Positions 37,335 through 48,861 of a stretch of 59,479 nucleotides of DNA are shown in pieces. The notes under the pieces are model-generated. The model had not been told where the DNA came from, ran no database searches, and saw only the letters and a list, made by a program, of their open reading frames with translations. A program made the position numbers and the translations under genes. The DNA is from Nocardioides sp. (GTDB lineage: Bacteria; Actinomycetota; Actinomycetes; Propionibacteriales; Nocardioidaceae). The DNA lies in contig NZ_JACIXG010000026.1 in NCBI RefSeq assembly GCF_014360585.1, positions 1 through 59,479 on the forward strand, in the 5' to 3' direction. Position 1 is the first letter of the stretch; each line of letters opens with the position of its first letter.

Positions 37335-37397
37335 CCGAGAAGTCATCTTCTGGCGCCGAGAGGTCAGTTTCTTGGCTCGAGACGTCAGTTTCTCCGA
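37335..37397. repeat. three tandem 21-bp imperfect repeats
   Basis: Three adjacent units of exactly 21 bp (37335-37355, 37356-37376, 37377-37397) share the core CGAGANGTCANNTTCT. They fill most of the 85-bp gap between moxR and the DUF58 gene. 21 bp is seven codons, and the same period appears in shadow reading frames, but no real gene reads through it. Units are contiguous with no spacers, so this is not a CRISPR. Confidence 0.8.
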
Positions 37398-37412
37398 GTC
37401 GAGGCGGCGCTG

Positions 37413-38714
37413 ATGGCGATCACCTGGCGCGTCGCGCTGCTCATGCTGGCCGGCATCATCCCGGTCGTCCTGCGGCCGGGGGCGGACACTGCTGCGATCT
37501 GGATCGTGCTCGTGGTCGTGCTGGTGCTGGCCGATGTCGTCCTGGCTCCGAATCCGGCGGCTCTGGAGATCGGCCGGAAGCCGCTCGGCGGGATCCGGCT
37601 GGGCGACTCGACGACCTCGGAGCTGGTGCTCCGCTCCCCCGGTCGGCGCGTCAGAGCGATGGTGCGCGACGCCTGGCAGCCCACGGCCGGCGCGACTGGC
37701 AACCGACACCGGATCCGGCTCGGTCGAGGCGAGAGCACCAGGCTGCGTACGCCGCTGCGGCCGCGCCGCCGCGGAGACCTGCGCGCGCTCGGGGTGACGG
37801 TCCGGAGCTTCGGGCCCATGGGCCTGGGCGCACGGCAGAGCACCCGCCCAGTCGGCGGCTCGGTGCGGGTCCTGCCCGCGTTCGAGTCGCGTAAGCACCT
37901 CCCGTCCCGGCTTCAGCGTCTGCGTGAGCTCGACGGCCGGGCCGCTGTGCGGGTGCGCGGGCAGGGGACGGAGTTCGACTCGCTGCGGGAGTACGTCCGA
38001 GGCGACGACGTACGCTCCATCGACTGGCGCACCACCGCCCGCTCCCGCACCGTCGTGGTCCGCACCTGGCAGCCGGAGCGGGACCGCCGCGTCGTGCTGG
38101 TGCTCGACACGTCCCGCACCTCGGCCGCCCGGGTCGAGGGCACCGGCGGTGGGGTGCCGCGGCTCGACTCGGCGATGGATGCCGGGCTCCTGCTCGCCGC
38201 CATCGCCTCCCGGGCAGGCGACCGGATCGACTTCATCGCCGGCGACCTGCGCGTCCGCTCCCGGGTCCGGCTCGCCGGACAGCGCGACGTCACCCAGCGT
38301 CTGCAGGAGGCGATGGCCGACCTCGAACCGGTCATCGCCGAGGCCGACTGGTCCAATCTCGCCGGCGCAGTCGCGGGTCTCGGTCGCCACCGCGCGCTCG
38401 TGGTCCTGCTGACGCCCCTCGATCCGCACGCGATCGAGGAGTCGCTCCTTCCCGTACTGCCGGTCCTGACCCAGCACCACCGCGTCGTCCTCGCCTCGGT
38501 CCGCGACCCCGAGCTCGAGGCCACAGCAGCCGCGCGGGACACCCTCGAGGACGTCTACGCCGCGGCCGCCGCCGAGCAGACCCTCCGCCGCCGCGAGCAC
38601 ACCGCCGCCATGCTCCGCACCTTGGGCGTCGACATCGTCGACGCCGACGCCGAGTCCCTCCCACCCGCTCTCGCCGACCACTACCTCCAGCTCAAGGCCA
38701 CCGGTCAGCTCTAG
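37413..38714 (+). CDS. DUF58 domain protein
   Basis: 433 residues. Two N-terminal transmembrane helices (ITWRVALLMLAGIIPVVL and IWIVLVVVLVLADVVLA), a beta-rich region with RTPLRPRRRGDLRALGVTVR, then the DUF58 signature LREYVRGDDVRSIDWRTTAR, and a VWA-like core (RRVVLVLDTSRTSA). DUF58 proteins are the usual MoxR partners. It is separated from moxR by the 21-bp repeats instead of overlapping it. Confidence 0.92.
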   Translation: MAITWRVALLMLAGIIPVVLRPGADTAAIWIVLVVVLVLADVVLAPNPAALEIGRKPLGGIRLGDSTTSELVLRSPGRRVRAMVRDAWQPTAGATGNRHRIRLGRGESTRLRTPLRPRRRGDLRALGVTVRSFGPMGLGARQSTRPVGGSVRVLPAFESRKHLPSRLQRLRELDGRAAVRVRGQGTEFDSLREYVRGDDVRSIDWRTTARSRTVVVRTWQPERDRRVVLVLDTSRTSAARVEGTGGGVPRLDSAMDAGLLLAAIASRAGDRIDFIAGDLRVRSRVRLAGQRDVTQRLQEAMADLEPVIAEADWSNLAGAVAGLGRHRALVVLLTPLDPHAIEESLLPVLPVLTQHHRVVLASVRDPELEATAAARDTLEDVYAAAAAEQTLRRREHTAAMLRTLGVDIVDADAESLPPALADHYLQLKATGQL

Positions 38715-38722
38715 GCCATGGC

Positions 38723-39718
38723 CTACGCCTGGGTGGCGACGCGGTCCTCGAGCAGCCGCTCGTCGATGTCACCCGTCTCGCCGCGAGAGGCGGCGGCGCG
38801 GCCGACGATGAAGACGTACGCGAAGAACGCGACCTCGGCGAGGATGCCGATGCCGACGCGGGCCCAGGTGGGCAGGGGCGATGGGGTGACGAAGGCTTCG
38901 ATGATGCCGGAGATCAGCAGCACGACGATGAGCCCGAGGGCGATGCCTCCGGCGGTGCGGCCCTCCCGGGCCATCGACTGACCGCGCGTCAGCGGCCCGG
39001 GGTCGATCCAGGACCAGAAGATCCGCAGCCCGACGGCGCCGGCGACGAAGACCGCAGTCAGCTCCAGCAGGCCATGGGGCAGGATCAGGCCCCAGAACTG
39101 GCCGCCGCGGTCATGACGGTGCATCAGGGTGCCGAGGATCGCCAGGTTGGAGATGTTCTGGAACATCGAGTAGATCACCGGCAGCCCGAGCACGCCCAGG
39201 GCGATGCAGATGAACGAGACCCAGACGTTGTTGACCCAGACCTGGGTGGCGAACGACGAGGCCGCATGCTCGCTGTAGTAGCCCTCGATGTCGTGCTCGA
39301 CGAGCTGCCTGACCTGCTCCGGGCCGAGCAGCGACTGCTCGACCTCCGGGTGACGCAGGAGCCACCAGATCATCACCGCGGTGACGACCACGTTGGCCAC
39401 CAGCATCCCCAGCCACCACCAGCGCAGCCGGTAGAGCGCGGCCGGGAACCGACGGGTGAAGAACCGCAGGACGCCGGACCAGGTGCTGGTCCGGGTGCCG
39501 GTGGTGCGGTTGCGGGCCGCGGCCAGCAGCACCGAGAGATGCTGGACCACCGTCGGGTCCGGGGCGTTGCTGCGTACGACCGAGAGCTGGGTGCTCACCC
39601 GTTGATAGAGCTCGACCAGCTCGTCGGCCTGGGCACCGCTCAGCCGGCGCTCTGCCAACAGCTCCTCGAGCCTGGTCCGGTCGGCCGCGGTCGCGGCCAG
39701 ATACGCATCGAGATCCAC
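38723..39718 (-). CDS. SpoIIM-family membrane protein
   Basis: 331 residues, GTG start. A helical cytosolic N-terminus (MDLDAYLAATAADRTRLEEL), then about five transmembrane segments with LILPHGLLELTAVFVAGAVG, the stage II sporulation protein M signature. No sporulation is implied; actinobacterial members sit next to RDD and MoxR genes (compare Rv3694c). It is divergent from the RDD gene by 23 bp and convergent with DUF58. Confidence 0.9.
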   Translation of the reverse strand: MDLDAYLAATAADRTRLEELLAERRLSGAQADELVELYQRVSTQLSVVRSNAPDPTVVQHLSVLLAAARNRTTGTRTSTWSGVLRFFTRRFPAALYRLRWWWLGMLVANVVVTAVMIWWLLRHPEVEQSLLGPEQVRQLVEHDIEGYYSEHAASSFATQVWVNNVWVSFICIALGVLGLPVIYSMFQNISNLAILGTLMHRHDRGGQFWGLILPHGLLELTAVFVAGAVGLRIFWSWIDPGPLTRGQSMAREGRTAGGIALGLIVVLLISGIIEAFVTPSPLPTWARVGIGILAEVAFFAYVFIVGRAAASRGETGDIDERLLEDRVATQA

Positions 39719-39741
39719 GCCCGCAGCGTACGCTGACCGCC

Positions 39742-40602
39742 ATGACCCTCGCGCCGCAATCGCCCGAGCGACGTCCTCAGGAGCAGAGCCTCCCCCAAGA
39801 ACGTGAGCTGCTGACCGACGACGACCTCGTCACCGGCGACGCGGTCGCCCTCGACCTGCCGGCGGCCGGGCTGGGGATGCGGCTGCTCTCAGGGCTGATC
39901 GACGTGCTGGTGACCTGCGTCCTGCTGGTGGTCTTTCTGATCCTCTTCATGACCGCGACCTTCGACACCGACGAGGCCCTCGCCTGGGCCGCCTACATCG
40001 CGGCGACCGCCGCGGTCCTGGTCGTCTTCCCGACTGCCATCGAGACGCTCACCCGCGGCCGGTCGCTCGGCAAGCTGGCGCTCGGACTGCGGACGGTGCG
40101 GGACGACGGCGGCGCGATCAGCTTCCACCACGCGTTCATCCGTGCCTTGGTCGGCGTCGTCGAGATCTACGGCACCAGCGGTGCCGCTGCCCTGATCACG
40201 GCGATGATCCACCCCCGCGGAAAGCGCCTCGGCGACATCGCGGCCGGGACCTACGTCATCCGCGTCCGGGTTCCGCTGAACCGTCCGGCGCCGGTCCAGA
40301 TGCCGCCCGGGCTCGCGGCCTGGGCCTCCCGTGCGGACGTCGCTGCCATCCCCGTCGGTCTGAGCCTGGCGGTGCGCCGGTTCCTCTCCGGCGAGGTCGG
40401 CACCTCCACCGATCCGGTCCGCCGCCACGCACTCGCCGAGCGCCTGGCGACCCACGTCCAGACCTACGTCGCCCCTGGCCCTCCCCCGGGCACACCGCCC
40501 GAGGCCTACCTGGCCGCAGTGCTCGCAACCCGCCGCGACAGGGACGTCGCCCGGCTAGCCCGCGACAAAGACCTCCGCACTCGCCTGACGTCGCGAAGTT
40601 AG
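39742..40602 (+). CDS. RDD family membrane protein
   Basis: 286 residues. The RDD domain spans GLGMRLLSGLIDVLVTCVLL (the R-D pair) to LTRGRSLGKLALGLRTVRDD and HPRGKRLGDIAAGTYVIRV, with three to four transmembrane helices. A cytosolic C-terminal segment of ~100 residues follows (RRDRDVARLARDKDLRTRL). It corresponds by position to Rv3695. Function unknown; RDD proteins have been linked to transport and stress. Confidence 0.9.
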   Translation: MTLAPQSPERRPQEQSLPQERELLTDDDLVTGDAVALDLPAAGLGMRLLSGLIDVLVTCVLLVVFLILFMTATFDTDEALAWAAYIAATAAVLVVFPTAIETLTRGRSLGKLALGLRTVRDDGGAISFHHAFIRALVGVVEIYGTSGAAALITAMIHPRGKRLGDIAAGTYVIRVRVPLNRPAPVQMPPGLAAWASRADVAAIPVGLSLAVRRFLSGEVGTSTDPVRRHALAERLATHVQTYVAPGPPPGTPPEAYLAAVLATRRDRDVARLARDKDLRTRLTSRS

Positions 40603-40610
40603 GGGTCGAC

Positions 40611-40677
40611 GGGGTAGTCCGGTAGCGAACTGCCTATTACTCGCCGGTATATGGGCAGTTCGCTACCGGACTACCCC
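40611..40677. terminator. 24-bp perfect inverted repeat between convergent genes
   Basis: Arms 40611-40634 and 40654-40677 are exact reverse complements (24 bp, beginning GGGGTAGTCCGGTAGCGAAC) with a 19-base loop. It sits between the RDD gene and the next minus-strand gene, whose TAG stop lies inside the right arm. It probably acts as a bidirectional terminator, although there is no T-run. Its length and perfection also suit a mobile palindromic repeat. Confidence 0.75.
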
Positions 40678-41270
40678 TTCAGTCCAACGGACCTCAGCTC
40701 CAGCGCGGCCAATTTCGCCACCACGTCGGGATCGCCGTCGCGCCAGGCCCTGACAGGGTCGTCGCTGATCTTCACCAGCTTGTGCAGCGGTTGGGTCGAT
40801 ATCGCCCTGAGGGCGAGCAGGTCGGCGCCGGTGCCGGCCTTCAGGAACCGCTGCGTCGAGGTGGCTCTGCGGATGAACCGCCACCGCAGAGGCACGTAGA
40901 CCAGCATCCACATCAGCACCGGAACGACCACGACCGCGATCGCCAGCCCGATCGCGATGCTGGCCACGGCCTCGACCTGCGCCTCGCCGGCCGCGGCGAG
41001 CTGGTCGGCCGCCTTCGCGGCCCCCGTGAACGGCGCCGCGATCCCGTCCTTGACCAGCGGCAGGTCATCGACCCTGCCGGCCGCCTCGAGCATCCTCTCG
41101 GAGAGCGAGGTGCCGGCGGCGTCCATCTTCTCGCCGGGCAGGGCGAGCGCCGAGACCATCTCGTGGACGAACCTGCCGATGAGGACCCACCCGACGACCC
41201 ACACCACCGTCAGCAGGTCGGCGAACAGCTGGGCAACGCGCCGCGTGGGCGTATCGGCGTACCACTTCAT
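40671..41270 (-). CDS. hypothetical membrane protein with two transmembrane helices
   Basis: 199 residues. TM1 about residues 16-36 (ADLLTVVWVVGWVLIGRFVH), an extracytoplasmic loop of ~65 residues, TM2 about 100-125 (AIGLAIAVVVVPVLMWMLVY), then a basic cytosolic tail (PLRWRFIRRATSTQRFLKAG) with a helical end. I cannot name the family. Its C-terminal codons lie inside the palindrome at 40611-40677. It is 57 bp downstream of trmB on the same strand. Confidence 0.75.
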   Translation of the reverse strand: MKWYADTPTRRVAQLFADLLTVVWVVGWVLIGRFVHEMVSALALPGEKMDAAGTSLSERMLEAAGRVDDLPLVKDGIAAPFTGAAKAADQLAAAGEAQVEAVASIAIGLAIAVVVVPVLMWMLVYVPLRWRFIRRATSTQRFLKAGTGADLLALRAISTQPLHKLVKISDDPVRAWRDGDPDVVAKLAALELRSVGLKG

Positions 41271-41327
41271 GGCACTGATCCTTGCGGCTCCAGCGCCACA
41301 GATCAGTCACGACACGGGTAGTTCGGG

Positions 41328-42050
41328 TCAACGCCTCCGGTAGAGCAGGTCGGTGATGACCCGATCCTTGGCCAGCCCCTTCCGCTCGAACTTGGTGATC
41401 GGACGCTCGTCCCAGCGGTCGACCACGCCACCGCTCAGCAGCGGCTCGGCGTCGAGGACCTCGACCATCTGCTCGGCGTACTCTACCCAGTCGGTCGCCA
41501 GCCGCCAGGTGCCACCTGTCTGGAGCCGTTCGGCGACCATCCGCGCGTTGGCGGGCGTGACCAGGCGTCGCTTGTGATGACGGGTCTTGTGCCACGGGTC
41601 GGGGAAGAAGGTCCAGACCTCGCTGACCGACTCGGGGGCGACGAGGTTCTCGAGGGTCCAGAGCGCGTCGACGCTGCAGAACCGTACGTTGGTCGCCCCG
41701 GCTGCACCCACCCGGGCGAGGCTCTCCGCGACGCCGGGCCGCCAGACCTCCAGCGCCAGGATGTTGGCCTCGGGACGGTTTGCCGCCAACACCGCGGTCG
41801 CCTCCCCCACGCCCCCGCCGATGTCGACGATCAGCGGAGCGTTGCGACCGAACCAGCTCTCCAGCGAGAAGCCCGGCTCGTCGACCGCCTCGTCGGGGAT
41901 GACCCAGTCTGCTGCGTACGCGTCCCAGGCTTTTTGCTGCTTGGCGTCCAGGCGGCTGCCGCGGCGGGCGTAGGTGAGGACCTCTCTTACCGTGCGGCCG
42001 TCGTCGAGCAGCTTTTGGTGAGGTCTTGCTGGGCGGATTGGGTCTGTCAC
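41328..42050 (-). CDS. trmB: tRNA (guanine-N7-)-methyltransferase
   Basis: 240 residues, GTG start. SAM motif IVDIGGGVGEATAVLAANRP, EVWRPGVAESLARVG, and the TrmB hallmark VWTFFPDPWHKTRHHKRRLV, with the C-terminal ITKFERKGLAKDRVITDLLY. It makes m7G46 in tRNA. Confidence 0.96.
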   Translation of the reverse strand: MTDPIRPARPHQKLLDDGRTVREVLTYARRGSRLDAKQQKAWDAYAADWVIPDEAVDEPGFSLESWFGRNAPLIVDIGGGVGEATAVLAANRPEANILALEVWRPGVAESLARVGAAGATNVRFCSVDALWTLENLVAPESVSEVWTFFPDPWHKTRHHKRRLVTPANARMVAERLQTGGTWRLATDWVEYAEQMVEVLDAEPLLSGGVVDRWDERPITKFERKGLAKDRVITDLLYRRR

Positions 42051-42073
42051 GTTTCTTACCTTGGTCTCGTGGC

Positions 42074-42134
42074 GCGCCGACGCGGCGCAATCCGGTCCTC
42101 GCTTCGCTCCGGTCCGTTTGCGCCGAGTCGGCGC
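42074..42134. repeat. 61-bp imperfect palindrome upstream of trmB
   Basis: The left arm begins GCGCCGACGCGGCGCAA and the right arm ends TTGCGCCGAGTCGGCGC. About 22 of 25 positions pair, around a loop containing CGCTTCGCTCC. It lies between trmB and tuf, which are both on the minus strand, so it may be a second terminator for the str operon or a REP-type element. Confidence 0.65.
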
Positions 42135-42161
42135 TTACTAAGCAAACAAGGAGCATCTAGT

Positions 42162-42213
42162 CCAACGCGAAAGGCCCCCTTCGCCTTGCGGCTCCGGGGA
42201 CCTTCCACGTTGG
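42162..42213 (-). terminator. terminator hairpin of the str operon (after tuf)
   Basis: CCAACG (42162-42167) with CGTTGG (42208-42213), and GAAAGGCCCC with GGGGACCTTC inside, form a long stem with few mismatches. It lies 13 bp past the tuf stop. There is no strong U-run, as is common in actinobacterial terminators. Confidence 0.7.
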
Positions 42214-42226
42214 ATCAGACGATCAC

Positions 42227-43420
<1,194 letters not shown>

Positions 43421-43504
43421 TGTGGGCTCCTCCTGGTGTGATTTTCTTACTGACTCGTACTGAAAGGTGGTGCTGCCGAAGTCCCTGGACGGGCGACCCG
43501 AAGG

Positions 43505-45619
<2,115 letters not shown>

Positions 45620-45661
45620 TGTCTTCAGCGTTCCTTAAAGAGATTGTCTTCGGTCTGGAGG

Positions 45662-45697
45662 GGCGGGGTGCCCCCATTGTGCGGTAGGCACCCCGCC
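45662..45697 (-). promoter_or_regulatory. hairpin between rpsG and fusA
   Basis: GGCGGGGTGCC (45662-45672) pairs perfectly with GGCACCCCGCC (45687-45697) around a 14-base loop, just after the rpsG stop. It could attenuate or stabilise the transcript between the S12/S7 part and the elongation-factor part of the str operon. In E. coli S7 autoregulates in the rpsL-rpsG gap instead, so a direct analogy fails. Confidence 0.55.
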
Positions 45698-45702
45698 TTA
45701 CG

Positions 45703-46173
45703 TCACCAGCGGTAGTGCGCGAAGGCCTTGTTGGACTCGGCCATCTTGTGAGTGTCCTCGCGCTTCTTCACAGCGGCGCCGAGGCCGTTGCTCGCGTCGA
45801 GGATCTCGTTCATCAGACGCTCGGCCATCGTCTTCTCACGACGGTCCTGGGCGTAGCCGACGAGCCAGCGCAGAGCGAGCGTGGTGCCACGCGTGCCCTT
45901 GACCTCGATCGGAACCTGGTAGGTCGCGCCACCGACCCGGCGGGACTTGACCTCGATGGCCGGCTTCACGTTGTCCATCGCACGCTTGAGCGTGACCACG
46001 GGGTCGGTGCCGGTCTTCTCGCGGCAGCCCTCGAGCGCGGTGTAGACGATGCGCTGAGCGACCTGCTTCTTGCCGTCCTGCAGGACCTTGCTGACGAGCT
46101 GGGTTACGAGCTGCGAGCCGTAGACGGGGTCGACGACGAGCGCACGCTTGGGAGCGGGACCCTTACGAGGCAT
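45703..46173 (-). CDS. rpsG: 30S ribosomal protein S7 (uS7)
   Basis: 156 residues from ATG at 46173 ([20 protein letters not shown]). [40 protein letters not shown] and [20 protein letters not shown] are conserved. It is the primary binder of the 30S head and starts one base after rpsL. An in-frame start 19 codons upstream overlaps rpsL and is rejected. Confidence 0.99.
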   Translation of the reverse strand: MPRKGPAPKRALVVDPVYGSQLVTQLVSKVLQDGKKQVAQRIVYTALEGCREKTGTDPVVTLKRAMDNVKPAIEVKSRRVGGATYQVPIEVKGTRGTTLALRWLVGYAQDRREKTMAERLMNEILDASNGLGAAVKKREDTHKMAESNKAFAHYRW

Positions 46174-46174
46174 G

Positions 46175-46546
46175 TCACTTCTCCTTCTTCGCGCCGTAGC
46201 GCGAACGGGCCTGCTTGCGGTTCTTGACACCCTGGGTGTCGAGCGTGCCGCGGATGATCTTGTAGCGAACGCCGGGGAGGTCCTTCACACGACCGCCACG
46301 GACGAGCACGATGGAGTGCTCCTGAAGGTTGTGACCCACGCCCGGGATGTAAGCGGTGACCTCGACGCCGGAGGAGAGGCGCACACGGGCGACCTTCCGG
46401 AGGGCGGAGTTCGGCTTCTTCGGGGTGGTGGTGTAGACGCGCGTGCAGACGCCACGGCGCTGCGGCGATCCCTTGAGGGCAGGCGTCTTCGACTTAGTCG
46501 CCTTGTCCTCGCGGCCCTTGCGGACCAGCTGGTTGATTGTGGGCAC
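46175..46546 (-). CDS. rpsL: 30S ribosomal protein S12 (uS12)
   Basis: 123 residues, GTG start ([15 protein letters not shown]). The decoding loops [17 protein letters not shown] and [20 protein letters not shown] keep the lysines whose substitution gives streptomycin resistance, so the allele looks streptomycin-sensitive. It is the first gene of the str operon rpsL-rpsG-fusA-tuf. Confidence 0.99.
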   Translation of the reverse strand: MPTINQLVRKGREDKATKSKTPALKGSPQRRGVCTRVYTTTPKKPNSALRKVARVRLSSGVEVTAYIPGVGHNLQEHSIVLVRGGRVKDLPGVRYKIIRGTLDTQGVKNRKQARSRYGAKKEK

Positions 46547-46808
46547 CTCGGTGGTTCCCCTTCTTTTCTGCTCTCACTACGCGGCGCTCTACCGCGAAGG
46601 ATCCAATGTTGTGCGTCCAGGTGGTGCGATACCAACTGGTTCCGCCTCGCCCCCGAGGTCGGGCGTGTCGCCCATACCTCAACAGCATGAAGACGGATCT
46701 TTCGAACCGAATCCCCGCTAGAGGGCGCCGAACCCGGGTCCGAGACCTTTTCTCGAGCTTGTTCCGGGCACGCGCGACGGCCTGGTTGTCCCAGACACGC
46801 TTCAGAGG
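46547..46808 (-). promoter_or_regulatory. str operon upstream region
   Basis: 262 bp between the MFS gene and rpsL, both minus. It contains GGTCGGGCGTGTCGC (46657-46671, plus reading), identical to the motif in the S10 leader, beside a CCTCG/CGAGG hairpin. A promoter-like TTGGTA-18 bp-CAACAT lies at 46606-46635 (minus). If that is the real promoter the 15-mer would be upstream of it rather than in the RNA; which is right cannot be settled here. Confidence 0.5.
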
Positions 46809-48059
46809 CTACCCGGCGGCCTGAGAGGGGGTCAAAACGGCCCGGATACCACCTCGGAGCGCGACCAGGAGCAGGACCCCCGCAAGCGTGCCGAACAGGA
46901 CCATGGTGCCACTGGCGTACAAGGTCGTGCGGGCGCCGAAGTGCTCGCCGATGAAGCCGATGAGCGGGGCCCCGAGCGGGGTGCCGCCCATCAGGACGGT
47001 CATGTAGATCGCCATCACCCGGCCGCGGAACTCGGGTGCCGCCTCGGTCTGCATGGTGGCGTTGCAGGCGTTGAGCACCGTGATCGTGCAGAACCCGACG
47101 ATCGGGCCGGTCAGGGCGAACAAGGCGTACGTCGGCATGAACCCCGACATGATGACGGACAGCCCGAACCCGATCGAGGCCGCCACGATCAGCCGGAGCG
47201 GGATCCGGGTGCGGCGGGCGCCGAGCAACGCGCCCGAGAGCGAGCCGACGGCCAGGACGGTGCCGAGGAGGCCGTACTCGCTGGCGCCCTTGCCGAACTC
47301 CTCGGTCGCCATCAGCGCCGAGGTGATCGGGAAGTTCGCCCCGAACGTGCCGACGAAGAAGACGATGACGAGCACCATCAGCATCTTGGGCTGCGTACGG
47401 ATGTAGCCGACCCCCTCGCGCAGCATCCCGCGCCGCCGGGCGACCGGGTCGGGCGAGCGGAGCTCGCCGGTGTTCATCCGCTGCAGCTGTCCGATGACGG
47501 CAAGGTAGGAGACGGCATTGATGAGGATGACCCAGCCGGTCGCCTGGGGACCGCCGCCCAGCGCGCCGATGAGCAGACCGGCCGTCGCCGGTCCGACCAG
47601 GCGGGCGAGGTTGAACGAGGCCGAGTTGAGGCCGACGGCGTTGGTGACATCGTCGGGGTGGACCATCTCCGAGACGAACGACTGCCTGCCGGGGCCGTCG
47701 AAGGCGGCACCGATGCCGAAGAGGAAGGCGACCAGGTAGACCATCCACACCTCGGCGTTGGCGCTCACCGCGAGCACACCGAGGAGCAGCGACATCAGCG
47801 CCATCCAGCCCTGGGCCACCTGCAGCAGGCGGCGCTTCGGGAAGCGGTCCGCGATGACCCCGGCGTAGGGGCTGAGCAGCAGGATGGGCAGGAACTGCAG
47901 GCCGGTCGTGATGCCGAGCGCCGCTCCCCCGCCGCCCAGACTCAGGACCAACCAGTCCTGGGCGATGCGTTGCATCCAGGTGCCGACGTTGGAGACGACA
48001 CTGCCGGCTAGGTACAGGCGGTAGTTGTGGCTGCGCAGGGAACGGAACGTGGGGCTCAA
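46809..48059 (-). CDS. MFS transporter (drug/solute exporter type)
   Basis: 416 residues, starting TTG in a TTGA overlap with the MarR stop, so translation is coupled. About 12 transmembrane segments; MFS motifs are YAGVIADRFPKRRLLQVAQG (motif A) and FLFGIGAAFDGPGRQSFVSE, and TVLMGGTPLGAPLIGFIGEH in the second half. It resembles the enterobactin-exporter/DHA3-like group. Probable efflux pump controlled by the coupled MarR regulator; the substrate is unknown. Confidence 0.92.
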   Translation of the reverse strand: MSPTFRSLRSHNYRLYLAGSVVSNVGTWMQRIAQDWLVLSLGGGGAALGITTGLQFLPILLLSPYAGVIADRFPKRRLLQVAQGWMALMSLLLGVLAVSANAEVWMVYLVAFLFGIGAAFDGPGRQSFVSEMVHPDDVTNAVGLNSASFNLARLVGPATAGLLIGALGGGPQATGWVILINAVSYLAVIGQLQRMNTGELRSPDPVARRRGMLREGVGYIRTQPKMLMVLVIVFFVGTFGANFPITSALMATEEFGKGASEYGLLGTVLAVGSLSGALLGARRTRIPLRLIVAASIGFGLSVIMSGFMPTYALFALTGPIVGFCTITVLNACNATMQTEAAPEFRGRVMAIYMTVLMGGTPLGAPLIGFIGEHFGARTTLYASGTMVLFGTLAGVLLLVALRGGIRAVLTPSQAAG

Positions 48060-48529
48060 CTGGTAGCGATTCTCTCCATGATCGAAGCGGCAGTGCGGAT
48101 AGCGGCGAGCTCGTCGGCATCGAGGTCGACGAGCTGCTGGGCAAGCCAGGCGTCCCGACTGAGCCGGTCCTTGCGTACGGTCCGGCGACCCTTGTCGGTG
48201 ATCGAGACCAGCACCTGGCGGCGGTCGGTCTCGCCCTGGCGGCGTACGACGTAGCCGCCCTCCTCGAGGAAGTTGACCATCCTGGTCATGCTCGGCGGCT
48301 GGACCCGCTCGCGTCCGGCGAGAGCGCCGAGGGTCATCTCGTCGTTGGCGTACAACGCCCCGAGCACCGCCATGGACCCCAGGGAGAGGTCGTTGTCGGG
48401 GTGGCGCTCGTTGGCGAGACGGCGGCGCATCCGCATGACGGAGGTGCGCAGCACCGACGCGACCTCGGGGATGTCAGAGGTCGCGTCGGACGCGGGAACG
48501 GGCTGTGCGATAGGCATGTCGGCAAGCAT
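48056..48529 (-). CDS. MarR-family transcriptional regulator
   Basis: 157 residues. Winged helix-turn-helix: MTLGALAGRERVQPPSMTRM, VNFLEEGGYVVRRQGETDRR (wing with the DxRxxxV pattern), QVLVSITDKGRRTVRKDRL. MarR proteins usually repress adjacent efflux genes until a ligand binds. It is first in a two-gene operon with the MFS transporter. An ATG four codons in is an alternative start. Confidence 0.94.
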   Translation of the reverse strand: MLADMPIAQPVPASDATSDIPEVASVLRTSVMRMRRRLANERHPDNDLSLGSMAVLGALYANDEMTLGALAGRERVQPPSMTRMVNFLEEGGYVVRRQGETDRRQVLVSITDKGRRTVRKDRLSRDAWLAQQLVDLDADELAAIRTAASIMERIATS

Positions 48530-48565
48530 AACTACTTACCGGAACTAACTATTCCCGGAGAATCA
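48530..48565 (-). promoter_or_regulatory. candidate MarR operator/promoter
   Basis: Immediately before the MarR start, an AT-rich island in GC-rich DNA reads, on the minus strand, TAGTTAGTTCCGGTAAG followed by TAGTTA. The two TAGTTA boxes are direct repeats with starts 17 bp apart, not a palindrome, so MarR-type dyad symmetry is weak. The island could equally be the -10 region of the promoter. Confidence 0.35.
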
Positions 48566-48621
48566 CAGATCGGTGCCCGATGGCGAGCCCGGCGCGTGGC
48601 CGGTCGAACAGAACGGCTCGG

Positions 48622-48771
48622 TCAGGACATCGCGGCGAGCATCAGGATGTCGTCGCGGCTGTAGGTGCGGCCGGGGTGAGCCTCGGCGAGGTGCTCCTGC
48701 ACCTTCTCGACCAGCTCGTCGTCGGTCTCCGTGCGGAAGTTGGTGCCACAGGGGCAGCGAAGCGAAGCCAT
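48622..48771 (-). CDS. small DUF1059-like protein
   Basis: 49 residues from the ATG at 48771 (MASLRCPCGTNFRTETDDEL). A CPCG pair at the start and the end VEKVQEHLAEAHPGRTYSRD (then DDILMLAAMS) match the short DUF1059-type proteins. The two Cys and a His could bind metal. Longer in-frame starts lack coding character. Function unknown. Confidence 0.75.
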   Translation of the reverse strand: MASLRCPCGTNFRTETDDELVEKVQEHLAEAHPGRTYSRDDILMLAAMS

Positions 48772-48861
48772 CAGGAACCTCCCAGGTCGTCGGGCCATGC
48801 CGAGACCTGCTCGGCAGGCCCAGACTATCGCCCACCCAAGGCCCACTAAGGTTGGGAGGCA

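Noticed and set aside
37335..37397. Possible CRISPR remnant
   Set aside because: The three 21-bp units are contiguous without spacers, and no cas genes are present.
46175..46546. Possible streptomycin-resistance alleles in rpsL
   Set aside because: The KKPNSAL and RVKDLPG loops keep the wild-type lysines.
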